54,655 nt of DNA from Candidatus Rokuibacteriota bacterium (GCA_016184365.1 JACPCW010000134.1:1-54655); one strand, 5' to 3'; shown: positions 25,127-33,653, counted from the stretch's first letter. Numbers and translations are program-made. Notes: generated by a model not told the origin, from the sequence alone.

Positions 25127-26008
25127 TCAGTTCGCGACCGTGACGTTGCGCGTCGCCGTCGCCGTCCGGCCGTTGTAGCTCACCTCGAGCCGCAGCGTCG
25201 TCGTGCCGTTCGGGAACGGCAGCGTGTTCCAGCGGTACCAGAGCGTCGTGCCGGTGATCGTCTGCGACGTCACCCCCGTGCCATTGGCCGAGAGCGTGAA
25301 CGTCTTGGTCTGACCCCACGGCGCCGTCGTCGCCATGCCGACGGAGACCGTGTTGCGCACCGTCGCGCCGGCCGCCGGGCCGCCGAAGCTCGCGGTGAAC
25401 GACGTCGCCGCCGCCGTGTTCGCGACGGTCACGGTGCGCGTGGCGCTGGCCGTCCGGCCCGCCGAATCGGTGACGGTCGCCGCCAGCGTGCGTGATCCGT
25501 CGGCCACCGTCGTCGTGTCCCAGCCGAAGCTCGCCGCGGTGCCGGTGTAGATCATGCTGCCGGCGATCGATGTCCGCCTCGATGATGCGGTAGAAGCTCT
25601 GGCCGTTGACGGTGCGCGTCTCGCTCGTGCCGCGGTAGAACACGGTGACGGCGAGCGTGCCGCCGCAGCCGGACGGCGGATCGATCTGGCCCTGCGGGTC
25701 GCGGAGCGAGACCGCGTTGACGCCGTCGAACGCGTAGCCGCGCGGCGTGGTGAAGCCGCCGTCGCGGAAAAAGCGGAACGCCGAGCCGGTGACGCGGTTC
25801 CAGGCGTTGTAGCCGGCGCGGACCTGGGGAAAGCCGGTTCCTCGGGGCGCCCTCGCGATGGTTCGAGCCCGACGGCGGCCAGCCCCGTCACGATGCTGAT
25901 GGACCAGAACGGCGAGCCCCTGGCCTCGTCGCGCACGTCGCCGCGTCGCACGGCGTCCGCGCCGGCGACCTCGGACGCGACGGTCACCGAGTCATCCGGC
26001 GCCTTCAC
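25127..26008 (-). pseudogene. Decayed matrixin-like / Ig-repeat secreted protein gene
   Basis: Three pieces in different frames. 26008-25850 reads DEARGSPFWSISIV, like the start of secreted matrixin-type proteins; 25845-25569 reads FPQVRAGYNAWNRVTGSAF through YRIIEADI, the region before a matrixin active site; then, after a four-base duplication (ATCGATCG at about 25564-25571), AGSMIYTGTAASFGWDTTTV and two Ig-like repeats to the stop at 25127. Removing one ATCG joins pieces two and three. No HExxHxxGxxH motif exists, so the zinc site is lost. The start at 26008 overlaps the upstream stop (GTGA). Confidence 0.65.
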
Positions 26009-26578
26009 GTCGGACGCAGCGCACGCACCAGCCGGCGGACGTCGTCGAGCCGCCGAACGTCGCCGGCGTCCTCCGTCATCGCCCCGCCGGAGCTGCCGTC
26101 GGGCACGAGGACGCGGACGCCCTCGGCCGGCGCCCGGAGGGCCAGCTCCCGGCCCGTGAGGTACTCGACGACGATGGAGAACTTGCCCTGGTAGAGATGC
26201 GCGACCCGCAGGCGGCCGTCGCGCCCTTCGCGGAGGAACAGCAGTGCGGTTTCACCGACGCGGAACTCCGGATTCCCCGGGATGCCGACGTCGAGCGTGC
26301 CGAGCCGGCCGCCGGTCAGGCGCACCGAGACCGAACCGCTCCGGGACGTCGCCGGCGAGGACCTCGTCGATCGAGACGGTGACGTCGGTGACGACCTGCC
26401 GCGTGGCGGCGAGCCATGACGTCTGGATCGCGAGCACGCGTGCCACGACGATCGCCGTCGCGCCTCGCGTCAGCTCCACGTCCGACACGCGCACGACCGT
26501 CGTCGCCGATGCCGCCGCCGGCCAGAGCGCGAGGAGGAGCGCGATCGCGAGGACGCCGGGGGCGGTGCGACGCATCAT
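26005..26578 (-). pseudogene. Secreted protein of a paralogous pair, frameshifted
   Basis: The N-terminal frame (start 26578) has a signal peptide (MMRRTAPGVLAIALLLALW) and VVRVSDVELTRGATAIVVARV, and runs to EVLAGDVPER. The homologous continuation SVSVRLTGGRLGTLDVGIPG, ending at 26005, is in another frame. One extra A at 26334-26335 (a T on the coding strand) accounts for it. The joined product, about 190 residues, aligns along its length with the neighbour at 26575-27105 (shared LLFL, RVAHLYQGKFSI). Start overlaps the neighbour's stop by 4 bases. Confidence 0.65.
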
Positions 26579-27105
26579 GGTGCTCGTCCTTCTCCGCTCG
26601 GCGCGGCGAGCGCCGCTCGCACGAGCGCGAGCGCATCGGTGAGCGGCAGCGCGTCGACGACTTCGGCGGTGTCCGGGAGGCGCCGCACCACACGCGACGC
26701 GCCGGTCGCCGGATCCGGCTCGATCGAGAACTTGCCCTGGTAGAGGTGCGCGACACGGAGCGCGCCGTCGGGCCGGCGCGTGAGGAACAGCAGCACGTGC
26801 TCGCCCGCGTTGAAGCTCGGCGCGCCCCCGACCGTCGCGACGACGCCGCCTCGCTCGCCGCCCGGCTGGACGAGCGTCACCGCCGCGCCGGCCGCGCCCT
26901 TCAGCACCTGTTCGACGTCGACCAGGACGCGCGTCACCATGCCGGGCTCCGTCGTGCCGGCGTCGGGCCGGAGTTGCGCGACGCGGCCGATCACGACCGT
27001 GTCGGCGATGACGGCGAGCTCGCGGATCGAGAGCGGACGGGACGCGACCGGCGCGGCATACGCGGCGGTGTGAGCGAGCAGCAGACCGACGGCGAGGCGT
27101 CGCAT
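26575..27105 (-). CDS. Secreted protein of unknown function
   Basis: 176 residues with a signal peptide (MRRLAVGLLLAHTAAYA). The body reads IRELAVIADTVVIGRVAQL, VTRVLVDVEQVLKG, HVLLFLTRRPDGALRVAHLYQGKFSIEPD, a beta-rich pattern seen in proteins found next to secreted matrixin-like peptidases. It is the first gene of a three-gene minus-strand unit whose second and third members are broken. No catalytic motif seen. It is intact, but its partners are not, so its function may be lost. Confidence 0.7.
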   Translation of the reverse strand: MRRLAVGLLLAHTAAYAAPVASRPLSIRELAVIADTVVIGRVAQLRPDAGTTEPGMVTRVLVDVEQVLKGAAGAAVTLVQPGGERGGVVATVGGAPSFNAGEHVLLFLTRRPDGALRVAHLYQGKFSIEPDPATGASRVVRRLPDTAEVVDALPLTDALALVRAALAAPSGEGRAP

Positions 27106-27148
27106 TGCTCTGTCAGGAGGCAAGGGGTGTTCCAGACCCGGGGCGGTA

Positions 27149-27164
27149 ACACGCTGCAGCGTGT
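27149..27164. promoter_or_regulatory. 16-bp perfect palindrome, possible operator
   Basis: ACACGCTGCAGCGTGT is a perfect palindrome in the 296-base gap between the secreted-protein gene and the divergent TPP-enzyme gene. Nothing else is recognised in this gap apart from the ribosome binding site AAGGAG at 27389. Confidence 0.3.
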
Positions 27165-27401
27165 CCGACGTGCGCGCCGCGGCCGGCCGCGGCGATCGCA
27201 CGCGTGTCAGCGCGCGGCGTCGCCGGCGGCGCCGTGCACACCTGCAGGGGGCTGCGCATTGGCCGCGGCGGCCCGGAGATGCGCGGAACCGGATTGCACG
27301 GGCCGGACGCGGCGGGTACGCTCGGTCGTCCGCCGCCCGGAACCGTGCGCTGGCAGCGACGACGGGCGATCGATCATGACCCGCTGAGAAGGAGCGATCC
27401 C

Positions 27402-29033
27402 ATGGCGAAGCTGACGGGCGGCGAAGCGCTCGTGAAGTCGTTGACGCGACACGGTGTCCGCGTCGTCTTCGGTCTGCCCGGCGTCCAGATCTACGGCGCG
27501 ATCTGCGCCCTGCGCGACGAGCCCGGCATCCGGTTCATCCAGACGCGCCACGAGGGCGCGACGAGCTACATGGCCGACGGCTACGCGCGCGCCGGCGGCA
27601 CCGTGGGCGCTGCGCTCGTCGTGCCGGGTCCCGGCCTGCTCAACACGACGGGGGGACTCTCGACCGCGTATGCCGCGTCGTCACCCGTGCTCATGATCGC
27701 GGGCCAGATTCCGAAGACGCAGCTCGGAAAGAGAATCGGCGTGCTGCACGAGGTCGACGATCAGCTGGATGCCGTCGCGCCCGTCACGAAGTGGCGCAAG
27801 CGCATTCTCGAGGTGCGCGAGACGGCGGCCGTGGTCGACGAGGCGATGAAGCAGCTCTGCACCGGACGACCGCGGCCCGTCGTGATCGACATGCCGTGGG
27901 ACACGATGCAGGAGGAGGCCGAGGTCGAGCTGCCGAATCCCGTCGCGTTCACGAACCCCGCCGCCGATCGCGCCAGCGTGGATCGCGCGGCGGAGATGCT
28001 GCTCGCCGCGCGGCGCCCGCTCGTGTACGCGGGCGGCGGCGTGCACCTGTCGGGTGCGCACGACGCGCTCGCCGCCGTGGCCGACCATCTCCAGGCCGGT
28101 GTGGCGACGTCGCCGGAAGGGAAGGGCGCGGTGAGCGACCGGTCGCCGCTGTCGCTCGGCGCCGCGCTGTGGGCCGGTTCGCCGCTCCGCCGGCACATCG
28201 ACGACGCCGACGTCGTTCTCGTGGTCGGCTCGCGCCTCGCCGTCGCCGGGCTCAAGCCCGAGCAGCAGGTCATCCAGATCGACGCCGATCCCGACGAGAT
28301 CGGGCGGAACCATGCGAAGACGCTCGGGCTCGTCGGCGACGCGAGCGCGACGCTGACGGCGCTCGCGGACCGGCTGCGGTCGGCGCCGGCGCGCGAGTCG
28401 CGCAAGACGGAATGGGACGCGCTGCGCGCGCGGATCACGGAGACGGACACGCAGGAGCCGCAGTCGTCGATCGTCAAGGCGTTGCGCGCGGCGACGCCGG
28501 AAGACGCGGTCTTCGTCGCCGGCATGACCCAGATCGGGTACTACTCGCGTCCGTTCTGGCCCGTCTACCACCCGCGGACGTATCTGACGTCCTCGTACTC
28601 GGGCAATCTCGGCTTCGAGTATCCGACCGCGCTCGGCGCCAAGGTCGCGAAGCCGGACCGTGCGGTCGTCGCCGTGATCGGCGACGGCGGGTTCCTCTAC
28701 AACGCGACGGAGCTCGCGACCGCCGCGCAGCACCGCATCAACGTCGTGGCCGTCGTGTTCAACGACGGCGCCTACGGCAACGTCGCGCGCGATCTCGACG
28801 ACGGCTGGGGCGGCGCGTTCGGCGCCGAGCTCGTGAACCCCGACTTCATGAAGCTCGCCGACGCCTTCGGTGTGGCGGGCATGCGCGCGGGTGAGCCGGC
28901 CGAGGTCGGCCGGCTCGTCCGCGATGCGGTCCAGCTCGACCGGCCGGTGCTGATCGAAGTGCCGGTGGGACGGATGCCGCGACCGAAGTTCTTCATGCGG
29001 CTGACGCCGCCGGCAAAGTACCGGGGCTTGTAG
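27402..29033 (+). CDS. Thiamine diphosphate-dependent enzyme, acetolactate synthase large-subunit-like
   Basis: 543 residues, start supported by AAGGAG at 27389-27394. N-terminal pyrimidine domain with catalytic Glu51 (TRHEGATSYMADGYAR), central FAD/ADP-fold-like domain (VVLVVGSRLAV), and C-terminal PP domain with the Mg-ThDP motif GDGGFLYN ... VVFNDGAYGN. True biosynthetic IlvB enzymes usually sit beside ilvN/ilvC and are longer; neither is here, so this is probably one of the many IlvB-like decarboxylases or lyases (oxalyl-CoA, benzoylformate or sulfoacetaldehyde-type substrates possible). A repeat copy follows at once. Confidence 0.88.
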   Translation: MAKLTGGEALVKSLTRHGVRVVFGLPGVQIYGAICALRDEPGIRFIQTRHEGATSYMADGYARAGGTVGAALVVPGPGLLNTTGGLSTAYAASSPVLMIAGQIPKTQLGKRIGVLHEVDDQLDAVAPVTKWRKRILEVRETAAVVDEAMKQLCTGRPRPVVIDMPWDTMQEEAEVELPNPVAFTNPAADRASVDRAAEMLLAARRPLVYAGGGVHLSGAHDALAAVADHLQAGVATSPEGKGAVSDRSPLSLGAALWAGSPLRRHIDDADVVLVVGSRLAVAGLKPEQQVIQIDADPDEIGRNHAKTLGLVGDASATLTALADRLRSAPARESRKTEWDALRARITETDTQEPQSSIVKALRAATPEDAVFVAGMTQIGYYSRPFWPVYHPRTYLTSSYSGNLGFEYPTALGAKVAKPDRAVVAVIGDGGFLYNATELATAAQHRINVVAVVFNDGAYGNVARDLDDGWGGAFGAELVNPDFMKLADAFGVAGMRAGEPAEVGRLVRDAVQLDRPVLIEVPVGRMPRPKFFMRLTPPAKYRGL

Positions 29034-29034
29034 A

Positions 29035-29103
29035 GCTGGGGGCCCCGACATGGCCCCCAGACCCCCCAGCGTTCGGAGCGGCCCGGGGAACCCGGGCCGC
29101 TCC
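29035..29103 (+). repeat. Double-hairpin repeat, copy F
   Basis: Stem 1 GGGGGCC/GGCCCCC, then a perfect 13-bp stem 2 (GGAGCGGCCCGGG / CCCGGGCCGCTCC, loop GAA) at 29075-29103. It fills the gap between the TPP enzyme and the convergent phosphatase gene. Confidence 0.88.
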
Positions 29104-29106
29104 TCT

Positions 29107-29586
29107 TCACCGCTGTAGGACTTCCAGCAACCGGGGCAGGGATTTTTCCAGGCAGCGCCTGATCGCGTCACGCGCGGCGCGGAAGGCGTCCTCGCCCTGC
29201 ATCGCGGGATCCGCGATGTCGTCCTCGTCGCCGGCGAATTCGCCGAGCGTGTAGATCGGCGCGCGGCCCGTGTCCGGGAGGCCGCGCACGATCTCGCGCT
29301 GCTCGGCCGTCATCGTCAGGATCACCGCCGCTTCCTGCAGCAGCTCCGGATGGCGTCGCAGATCGGTGGACGTCAGCGTGTCCTCGCCGAGCTGGATGCC
29401 CTCCTCGCGGAGCACGATCCGCGCGTCGAGCGACGGCAGCATGCCGTCGCGCGCATAGTTCGCGATCCCCGCGGACCGCACGCGCGCGCGCGCGCCGCAC
29501 GCCTCGAGCATGCGCTCGAGGATCACGTGGGCCATGACGCTCCGGGCCGTGTTCGCGTGGCAGACGAACAGGACGAGCGGCGTCAT
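29107..29586 (-). CDS. Low-molecular-weight protein-tyrosine-phosphatase family protein
   Basis: 159 residues. The phosphate loop Cys9-x5-Arg15 (VCHANTARSVMA) replaces the usual CxGNxCRS but keeps Cys and Arg; the general acid is in DIADPAMQ. The family also includes arsenate reductases, which have extra Cys residues not seen here, so a phosphatase is more likely. The start overlaps the stop of the upstream selenoprotein-like gene by 4 bases, suggesting coupled translation and a redox link (the catalytic Cys can be oxidised). Last gene of the vanZ-gspA-gspB operon. Confidence 0.85.
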   Translation of the reverse strand: MTPLVLFVCHANTARSVMAHVILERMLEACGARARVRSAGIANYARDGMLPSLDARIVLREEGIQLGEDTLTSTDLRRHPELLQEAAVILTMTAEQREIVRGLPDTGRAPIYTLGEFAGDEDDIADPAMQGEDAFRAARDAIRRCLEKSLPRLLEVLQR

Positions 29587-30617
29587 TCGGGCAGCGGCCG
29601 GTAGTACGGCTGTCCGGCGGCGTTCCACTCGGCGAACATGCGCCGGAACTCCGGGCCCATCGGGTCGATGCTTCGCAGCGGCATGGTGCCGCGCCGGATC
29701 GCGAAGTCGTGCGGCGCCAGCGCGCTCGCGCGGTCGAAATGACGCGCGGCCGCGCCGGCGCGGCCGCGCTCCCACAGCCATCGTCCGAGCGCGAATTCCG
29801 CGCGCGCCTCCTGCGCCTCGGGCGTCGGCAGCGTCTGGAGCGCCCGGACGCGCTCGTCGGGCATCGGCGCCAGCCCGCCGGTCACCCACGCGCGGATCGC
29901 CGCGACGTGCTTCGCGGAGTCGAGGCCCGTGAGCGCCCGGAACGTGTCCGTTCCGAACCCGACGTCGTTCGGGCGCACGATGCGCCCGCGCTCGTCGATC
30001 CACACGTCCGTCGGCACGTTGACGACGTTGTAGAGATCGGCGACGACGTGCCACGGATCGATCAGCGACGGATGTGTCGGTCGCGCGGCGTCGATCCAGG
30101 GGCGCGCGTCGTCAGCGCCGCGGTCGACCGCCACCGTGATCGGCGTGAAGCGATGCGCGGCCAGTTCCTCGTAGAGCGCCTGCCAGACCGGCAGGTCGAG
30201 CCGGCACCCTCACCAGGACGCCCAGACGACGAGCAGGACTTTCCTGCCGCGGTGGTCCGACAGGCGATGCACGCGTCCGTCGAGATCCGCCAGCGCGAAG
30301 TCGGGTGCGGTGAGCGAGCGCAGCGCGCGTGCGCGCTCGTCGGCGCCGGCGCCGAGCCACGCGACGCGTTCGTCGGCGTCGACCGCCAGCGACCGGCCGA
30401 GCACCGAAGCGAGCTCCGCGAGGCCGACGGCGTCCGCCGCTGACCACGTCGCCGGCGTCGGCACGCACAGGCCTTCACGACAGAGACCGTCCTCGGTGAG
30501 CTCCCATCCGAGCGCGGCGAGCGCGTCGGCGTCGAGCCGAATGCGACCGGCGGCCGGGGATGCGGCGACGTCGACGGGGCGGCCGTCGTCCAGGATCGTG
30601 AGCGTGCCAGCGGTCAT
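29583..30617 (-). CDS. Thioredoxin-like (ResA/TlpA-type) selenoprotein candidate, in-frame TGA read as Sec
   Basis: Reading TGA at 30210-30212 as selenocysteine gives 344 residues. An N-terminal domain of about 105 residues has CREGLCVP; then the redoxin fold APDFALADLDGRVHRLSDHRG, KVLLVVWASW-U136-GCRLDLP, later NVPTDVWIDERGRIVRP and a C-terminal helical, TPR-like part (EARAEFALGRWLWERGRAG). The TGA sits exactly where the resolving Cys motif of a thioredoxin begins, and the sequence on both sides is the same frame and family. A 36-nt hairpin follows the TGA directly. I recall an NCBI family name for ResA-like proteins with a WAxxUGSC motif, which this resembles. Start has AGGAG at 30628-30632. 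No signal peptide is evident. If no Sec system exists, it is a nonsense pseudogene. Confidence 0.75.
30174..30209 (-). promoter_or_regulatory. Bacterial SECIS-like hairpin directly after the TGA
   Basis: On the minus strand the 36 bases after TGA fold as a 16-position stem with 14 pairs (three G-U), two mismatches and the tetraloop UGCC: arm GGGUGCCGGCUCGACC against GGUCUGGCAGGCGCUC. The loop starts 16 nt after the UGA with G as its second base, which fits the published bacterial SECIS pattern as I remember it (small apical loop, G in its first two positions, 16-37 nt away). Confidence 0.65.
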
Positions 30618-30639
30618 CGGACGGACTCCTGCGAGCGCG

Positions 30640-31230
30640 CTATTGCTGCTTGAGGATGATGCGCTTGCCGTCGGCGACGAGCACGACGCTGTCGCTCGTG
30701 ATGGCTTCGAGCAGCGCCCGGCCGTCGACGCGCTGGCCTTCCACGTATCGCTGGCCGTTGATGTACGCGGCGCGGCTTTCCGGCTGGTCGGAGTAGATGA
30801 GGACCTCGAGCTTGAGCGGTGCCGGGCGTTCAGGGGCGTCGGGGCGCCGGGCCGCGGCGCGTGGACGTTCGACAGCGATCGGGGCGCGCGGCGGGACCGC
30901 CGGCGACTCGGGCGTGACGCTCACGGCCGGCGGCACGACGGGACCGACGGCGCTCGGCGCTGCCGTGTCCGTCGCCGCGGGCGCCGGCTTCTGGACGACG
31001 GGCGCTGCCGGCGCGACGACGGGAGGCGGCGGGACCGTCGGCATCGGCGAGGGACGCAACGCGAGCACGACCGCGAAGCCGAGCACGTTCAGCGCGAGCG
31101 CGCCGCCGGCGATCCACGGCCACACCGGGCGGCGCTCGACGGGCACCGCGTGCATCGTCGCCAGCGACGGCACGTGGGCGCGGCGCCGGTCACGCTCCAC
31201 CTTCTTCAGCGCGTCGAGAATGTAGGACAT
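30640..31230 (-). CDS. gspB: General secretion pathway protein GspB-like
   Basis: 196 residues: MSYILDALKKVERDRRR cytosolic start typical of GspB, one membrane helix (WPWIAGGALALNVLGFAVVLAL), a long Pro/Ala/Val-rich periplasmic linker, and a folded C-terminal domain (LKLEVLIYSDQPESRAAYING ... VVLVADGKRIILKQQ). GspB works with GspA in placing the type II secretin through peptidoglycan. The start is 2 bases after the GspA stop. Other type II secretion genes are not in this window. Confidence 0.88.
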   Translation of the reverse strand: MSYILDALKKVERDRRRAHVPSLATMHAVPVERRPVWPWIAGGALALNVLGFAVVLALRPSPMPTVPPPPVVAPAAPVVQKPAPAATDTAAPSAVGPVVPPAVSVTPESPAVPPRAPIAVERPRAAARRPDAPERPAPLKLEVLIYSDQPESRAAYINGQRYVEGQRVDGRALLEAITSDSVVLVADGKRIILKQQ

Positions 31231-31232
31231 CG

Positions 31233-32234
31233 TCAGCCTCGGTCCGCCGGCGCCGCACCGGCCGGCGCCGGGCGCGCGGGACCGTGGACGGGAGCCTCGT
31301 TCGCGCGCTCGTCCGACGGACGCGGCAGGAAGCTCGCACCGGCGAGCGCGATCGCGACGACGATCGCCGACGCGGTCAGCCAGCGCCACGAGCGCCGCAG
31401 CCAGGCCGCCGGCCGAGTACCTCGCACTTCCGCGGCGGCGCGCGCGACGGTGCGCTCGTCGACGTGCGTGCGCTCGAGCGCGTAGGCGCCGAGCAATGCG
31501 CGGTCGCAGATGACGTTGACGAGCCGCGGGACGCCGCCCGATTCGCGATGGACGCGCTTGACGGCCGCGTCCGTGAACAGCCCGCGCGAGCGGCCGGCCA
31601 CGTTCAACCGGTGTCGCACGTACGCGCGCGTCTCCTCGTACGAGAACGGCTGGAGGTGGTAGCGCGCCGTGACGCGCTGCGCCAGCTGGCGCATGTCCTC
31701 GCGCCCGAGGAGCTCCATGAGCTCCGGCTGGCCGATCAGCACGATCTGCAGGAGCTTGTCGCGCGTCGTCTCGAGGTTCGTCAGGAGCCGGATCTGCTCG
31801 AGCACGTCGGCGGGCAGATCCTGCGCCTCGTCCACGATCAGCACGGTCCGGCGCCCGCGCGCGTGCGCGTCGAGCAGATAGTGGTACAGGAGGTCGACGA
31901 GGTCTTTGACGCTCGTCGTCCCGGCCGGGTACGCGATCGACAGCTCGTCGCAGACGGCGGCGAGCAGCTCGTGGCTGGTGACGCGGGGATTGAGGATGAG
32001 CGCGACGTCCACGTGCGCCGGCAGCTGCTCGAGCAGGCACCGGCACAGCGTGGTCTTCCCGGTCCCCACTTCGCCGGTGAGCTGCACGAAGCCCCCGCCT
32101 TCGCTGACGCCGTAGAGCAGGTGGGCGAGCGCTTCGCGATGGCGCTCGGTCATGTAGAGATACCGCGGATCGGGCGTGATGCTGAAGGGCGGCTCCTTCA
32201 GCCCGAAGTACGCGGCATACATGCTGTCGCCCAT
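31233..32234 (-). CDS. gspA: GspA/ExeA-type AAA ATPase
   Basis: 333 residues. MYAAYFGLKEPPFSITPDP start motif of ExeA/GspA, Walker A GEVGTGKTT, Walker B VLIVDEAQDLP, sensor region VLIGQPEL, and one membrane helix near the C-terminus (LTASAIVVAIALAGASFL). The periplasmic peptidoglycan-binding domain of long GspA forms is absent, so it is the short type. ATP-driven helper of GspB in secretin assembly. Starts possible at 32234 or 32222. Followed by gspB, the selenoprotein and the phosphatase in one transcription unit. Confidence 0.9.
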   Translation of the reverse strand: MGDSMYAAYFGLKEPPFSITPDPRYLYMTERHREALAHLLYGVSEGGGFVQLTGEVGTGKTTLCRCLLEQLPAHVDVALILNPRVTSHELLAAVCDELSIAYPAGTTSVKDLVDLLYHYLLDAHARGRRTVLIVDEAQDLPADVLEQIRLLTNLETTRDKLLQIVLIGQPELMELLGREDMRQLAQRVTARYHLQPFSYEETRAYVRHRLNVAGRSRGLFTDAAVKRVHRESGGVPRLVNVICDRALLGAYALERTHVDERTVARAAAEVRGTRPAAWLRRSWRWLTASAIVVAIALAGASFLPRPSDERANEAPVHGPARPAPAGAAPADRG

Positions 32235-32266
32235 CGAGGCATCAGAGCGTACCGGGACGCAGCGTG

Positions 32267-32704
32267 TCAAGAATCCTCGGCGGCTGGACCGACCGCCGGG
32301 ACCGGCTTCGGCGCGCGCCGGGCGAGCCGGTCGATCGCGCAACCGAGCGCCGCGCCAGCGGTATCGCTCGCGACGTCGAGGAGGTCCACGTCGCGATGGC
32401 CGATCGCCCACTGCACCGCCTCGAACGCGGTCGAAGCGAGGGCGGCCCCGAGCACGACGAGGAGGGTGTCGCGCGCGACCGGCGGCGCGGCGCCGCGCCG
32501 CCACCGCTGGACGAGGAACCCGATCGGCACGAACAGCAGCACGTTCACGAGGACATCGAGACCGATTTCGTACCGGAGCGTCCAGACGATCCCGAAGCGC
32601 CGGTACAGGAAGTCCCAGAACGCGTTCGGATCGAGCGGCGACAGGATCGCGGCGGCGACGAGCGCGCCGTAGACGATCGCGAACACGAGGAGCCGCCGCC
32701 GCAT
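32267..32704 (-). CDS. VanZ-like membrane protein
   Basis: 145 residues with four hydrophobic helices: LLVFAIVYGALVAAAILSPL, VNVLLFVPIGFLVQRW (the NxxxFxPxGF-type VanZ core), a third helix after RDTLLVVLGAALAS, and DVASDTAGAALGCAI. VanZ-like proteins are small membrane proteins of uncertain function, sometimes giving low-level glycopeptide tolerance. It lies 32 bases before gspA on the same strand and is probably co-transcribed. Confidence 0.82.
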   Translation of the reverse strand: MRRRLLVFAIVYGALVAAAILSPLDPNAFWDFLYRRFGIVWTLRYEIGLDVLVNVLLFVPIGFLVQRWRRGAAPPVARDTLLVVLGAALASTAFEAVQWAIGHRDVDLLDVASDTAGAALGCAIDRLARRAPKPVPAVGPAAEDS

Positions 32705-32755
32705 GGCAGCGGCATGGTACCGTCTCCCGCGACACACGGCCGAAAGGAGACAGGC

Positions 32756-33523
32756 ATGGGACGCGGCTTCGCATTGTTCGCTGCGACGGCGCCGGACATC
32801 ATTCGCGCGACGGCGCGAGAGGCGGAAGCGCTCGGCTTCACGTCCTTCTGGGTCAACCATCCCGGCGCGACCGATGGTCTCGCCGCGCTCGGCCTCGCGG
32901 CGGCGGAGACACGGCGCCTCGATCTCGGCGTCGGCGTGATCCCGCTGCACACGCGCGGCCCGGCCAGCATCGTGGAAGGCGCGCGCGCGCTGCCCCTCGA
33001 CCGGCTGCTCCTCGGCGTCGGCAGCCCGAATCCCGGCGCGCTCAAGCGCGTCCGCGCGGACGTCGCCGAGCTCCGCGCTGCGCTCCGCACGCGTATCGTC
33101 GTCGCGGCGCTCGGCCCGCAGATGTGCCGCCTCGCCGGTGAAGTCGCAGACGGCGTGCTCTTCAACTGGCTGACGCCGGAGTACGCGCGACGATCCGCGG
33201 AGCTCGTGCGCGAAGGCGCCGCCGCGGCGAAGCGGCCGCCGCCGAAGATGATGGGGTATCTCCGCGTCTCGATCGGTGCCGCCGCGGCCGCGAAGCTACG
33301 GGAGGAGGGCGCGCGCTACGCGGCGATTCCGGCGTACGGCGCGAATTTCCAGCGCATGGGCGTCGATCCGGTCGACACGGCGATCGCGGCGGCAACCGCC
33401 GCCGCGGTGGCCCCGGCGCTCGCGCAGTGGCAGGGCGTGCTCGACGAGCTCGTCGTCCGCGCGATTACGGCGACGGATACGGTGGAGGAGAATCTGGCCT
33501 TGGTCCGGGCTGCGAAGCCCTGA
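32756..33523 (+). CDS. Luciferase-like (LLM class) F420/FMN-dependent oxidoreductase
   Basis: 255 residues, shorter than usual (about 300). Start supported by AAAGGAG at 32744-32750. LLM features: EAEALGFTSFWVNH, RRLDLGVGVIPLHTRGPASIVEGARALPLDRLLLGVGSP, and LAGEVADGVLFNWL. Cofactor not decided by sequence; F420 is common in this class. Divergent from vanZ with 51 bases between the starts. Confidence 0.85.
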   Translation: MGRGFALFAATAPDIIRATAREAEALGFTSFWVNHPGATDGLAALGLAAAETRRLDLGVGVIPLHTRGPASIVEGARALPLDRLLLGVGSPNPGALKRVRADVAELRAALRTRIVVAALGPQMCRLAGEVADGVLFNWLTPEYARRSAELVREGAAAAKRPPPKMMGYLRVSIGAAAAAKLREEGARYAAIPAYGANFQRMGVDPVDTAIAAATAAAVAPALAQWQGVLDELVVRAITATDTVEENLALVRAAKP

Positions 33524-33653
33524 CGTGGCGCGTATTGCACTCGACGTGGAGATCGCCTTCCTCGCGACGGAACCGGCCGACGCCGGCCGGGATCGCGGCA
33601 TGACAGGCGACGCACAACGTCGCCACGCCCTGGGGACCGTCGACGCGCTTCAT
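33465..33653 (-). CDS. Small C2HC-type zinc-binding-like protein
   Basis: 62 residues starting MKRVDGPQGVATLCVACH, chosen because AGGAGGG lies 6 bases before ATG 33653. The pattern C-x2-C ... H-x2-C (CVAC then LHVEC) looks like a small zinc finger. CVACH also reads as a haem c motif, but there is no signal peptide. Its 3' end overlaps the oxidoreductase on the other strand by 59 bases. No family recognised. The rest of 33524-33877 holds only the promoter of the SDR gene. Confidence 0.5.
   Translation of the reverse strand: MKRVDGPQGVATLCVACHAAIPAGVGRFRREEGDLHVECNTRHVRASQPGPRPDSPPPYPSP

Noticed and set aside
25127..27105. Selenocysteine or recoding as explanation for the broken matrixin-type genes
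   Set aside because: The breaks are frame changes explained by a 1-base insertion and a 4-base duplication, not in-frame TGA codons.
33600..33653. CVACH in the small minus-strand protein as a cytochrome c haem site
   Set aside because: No signal peptide and a further H-x2-C; a zinc site is more likely.
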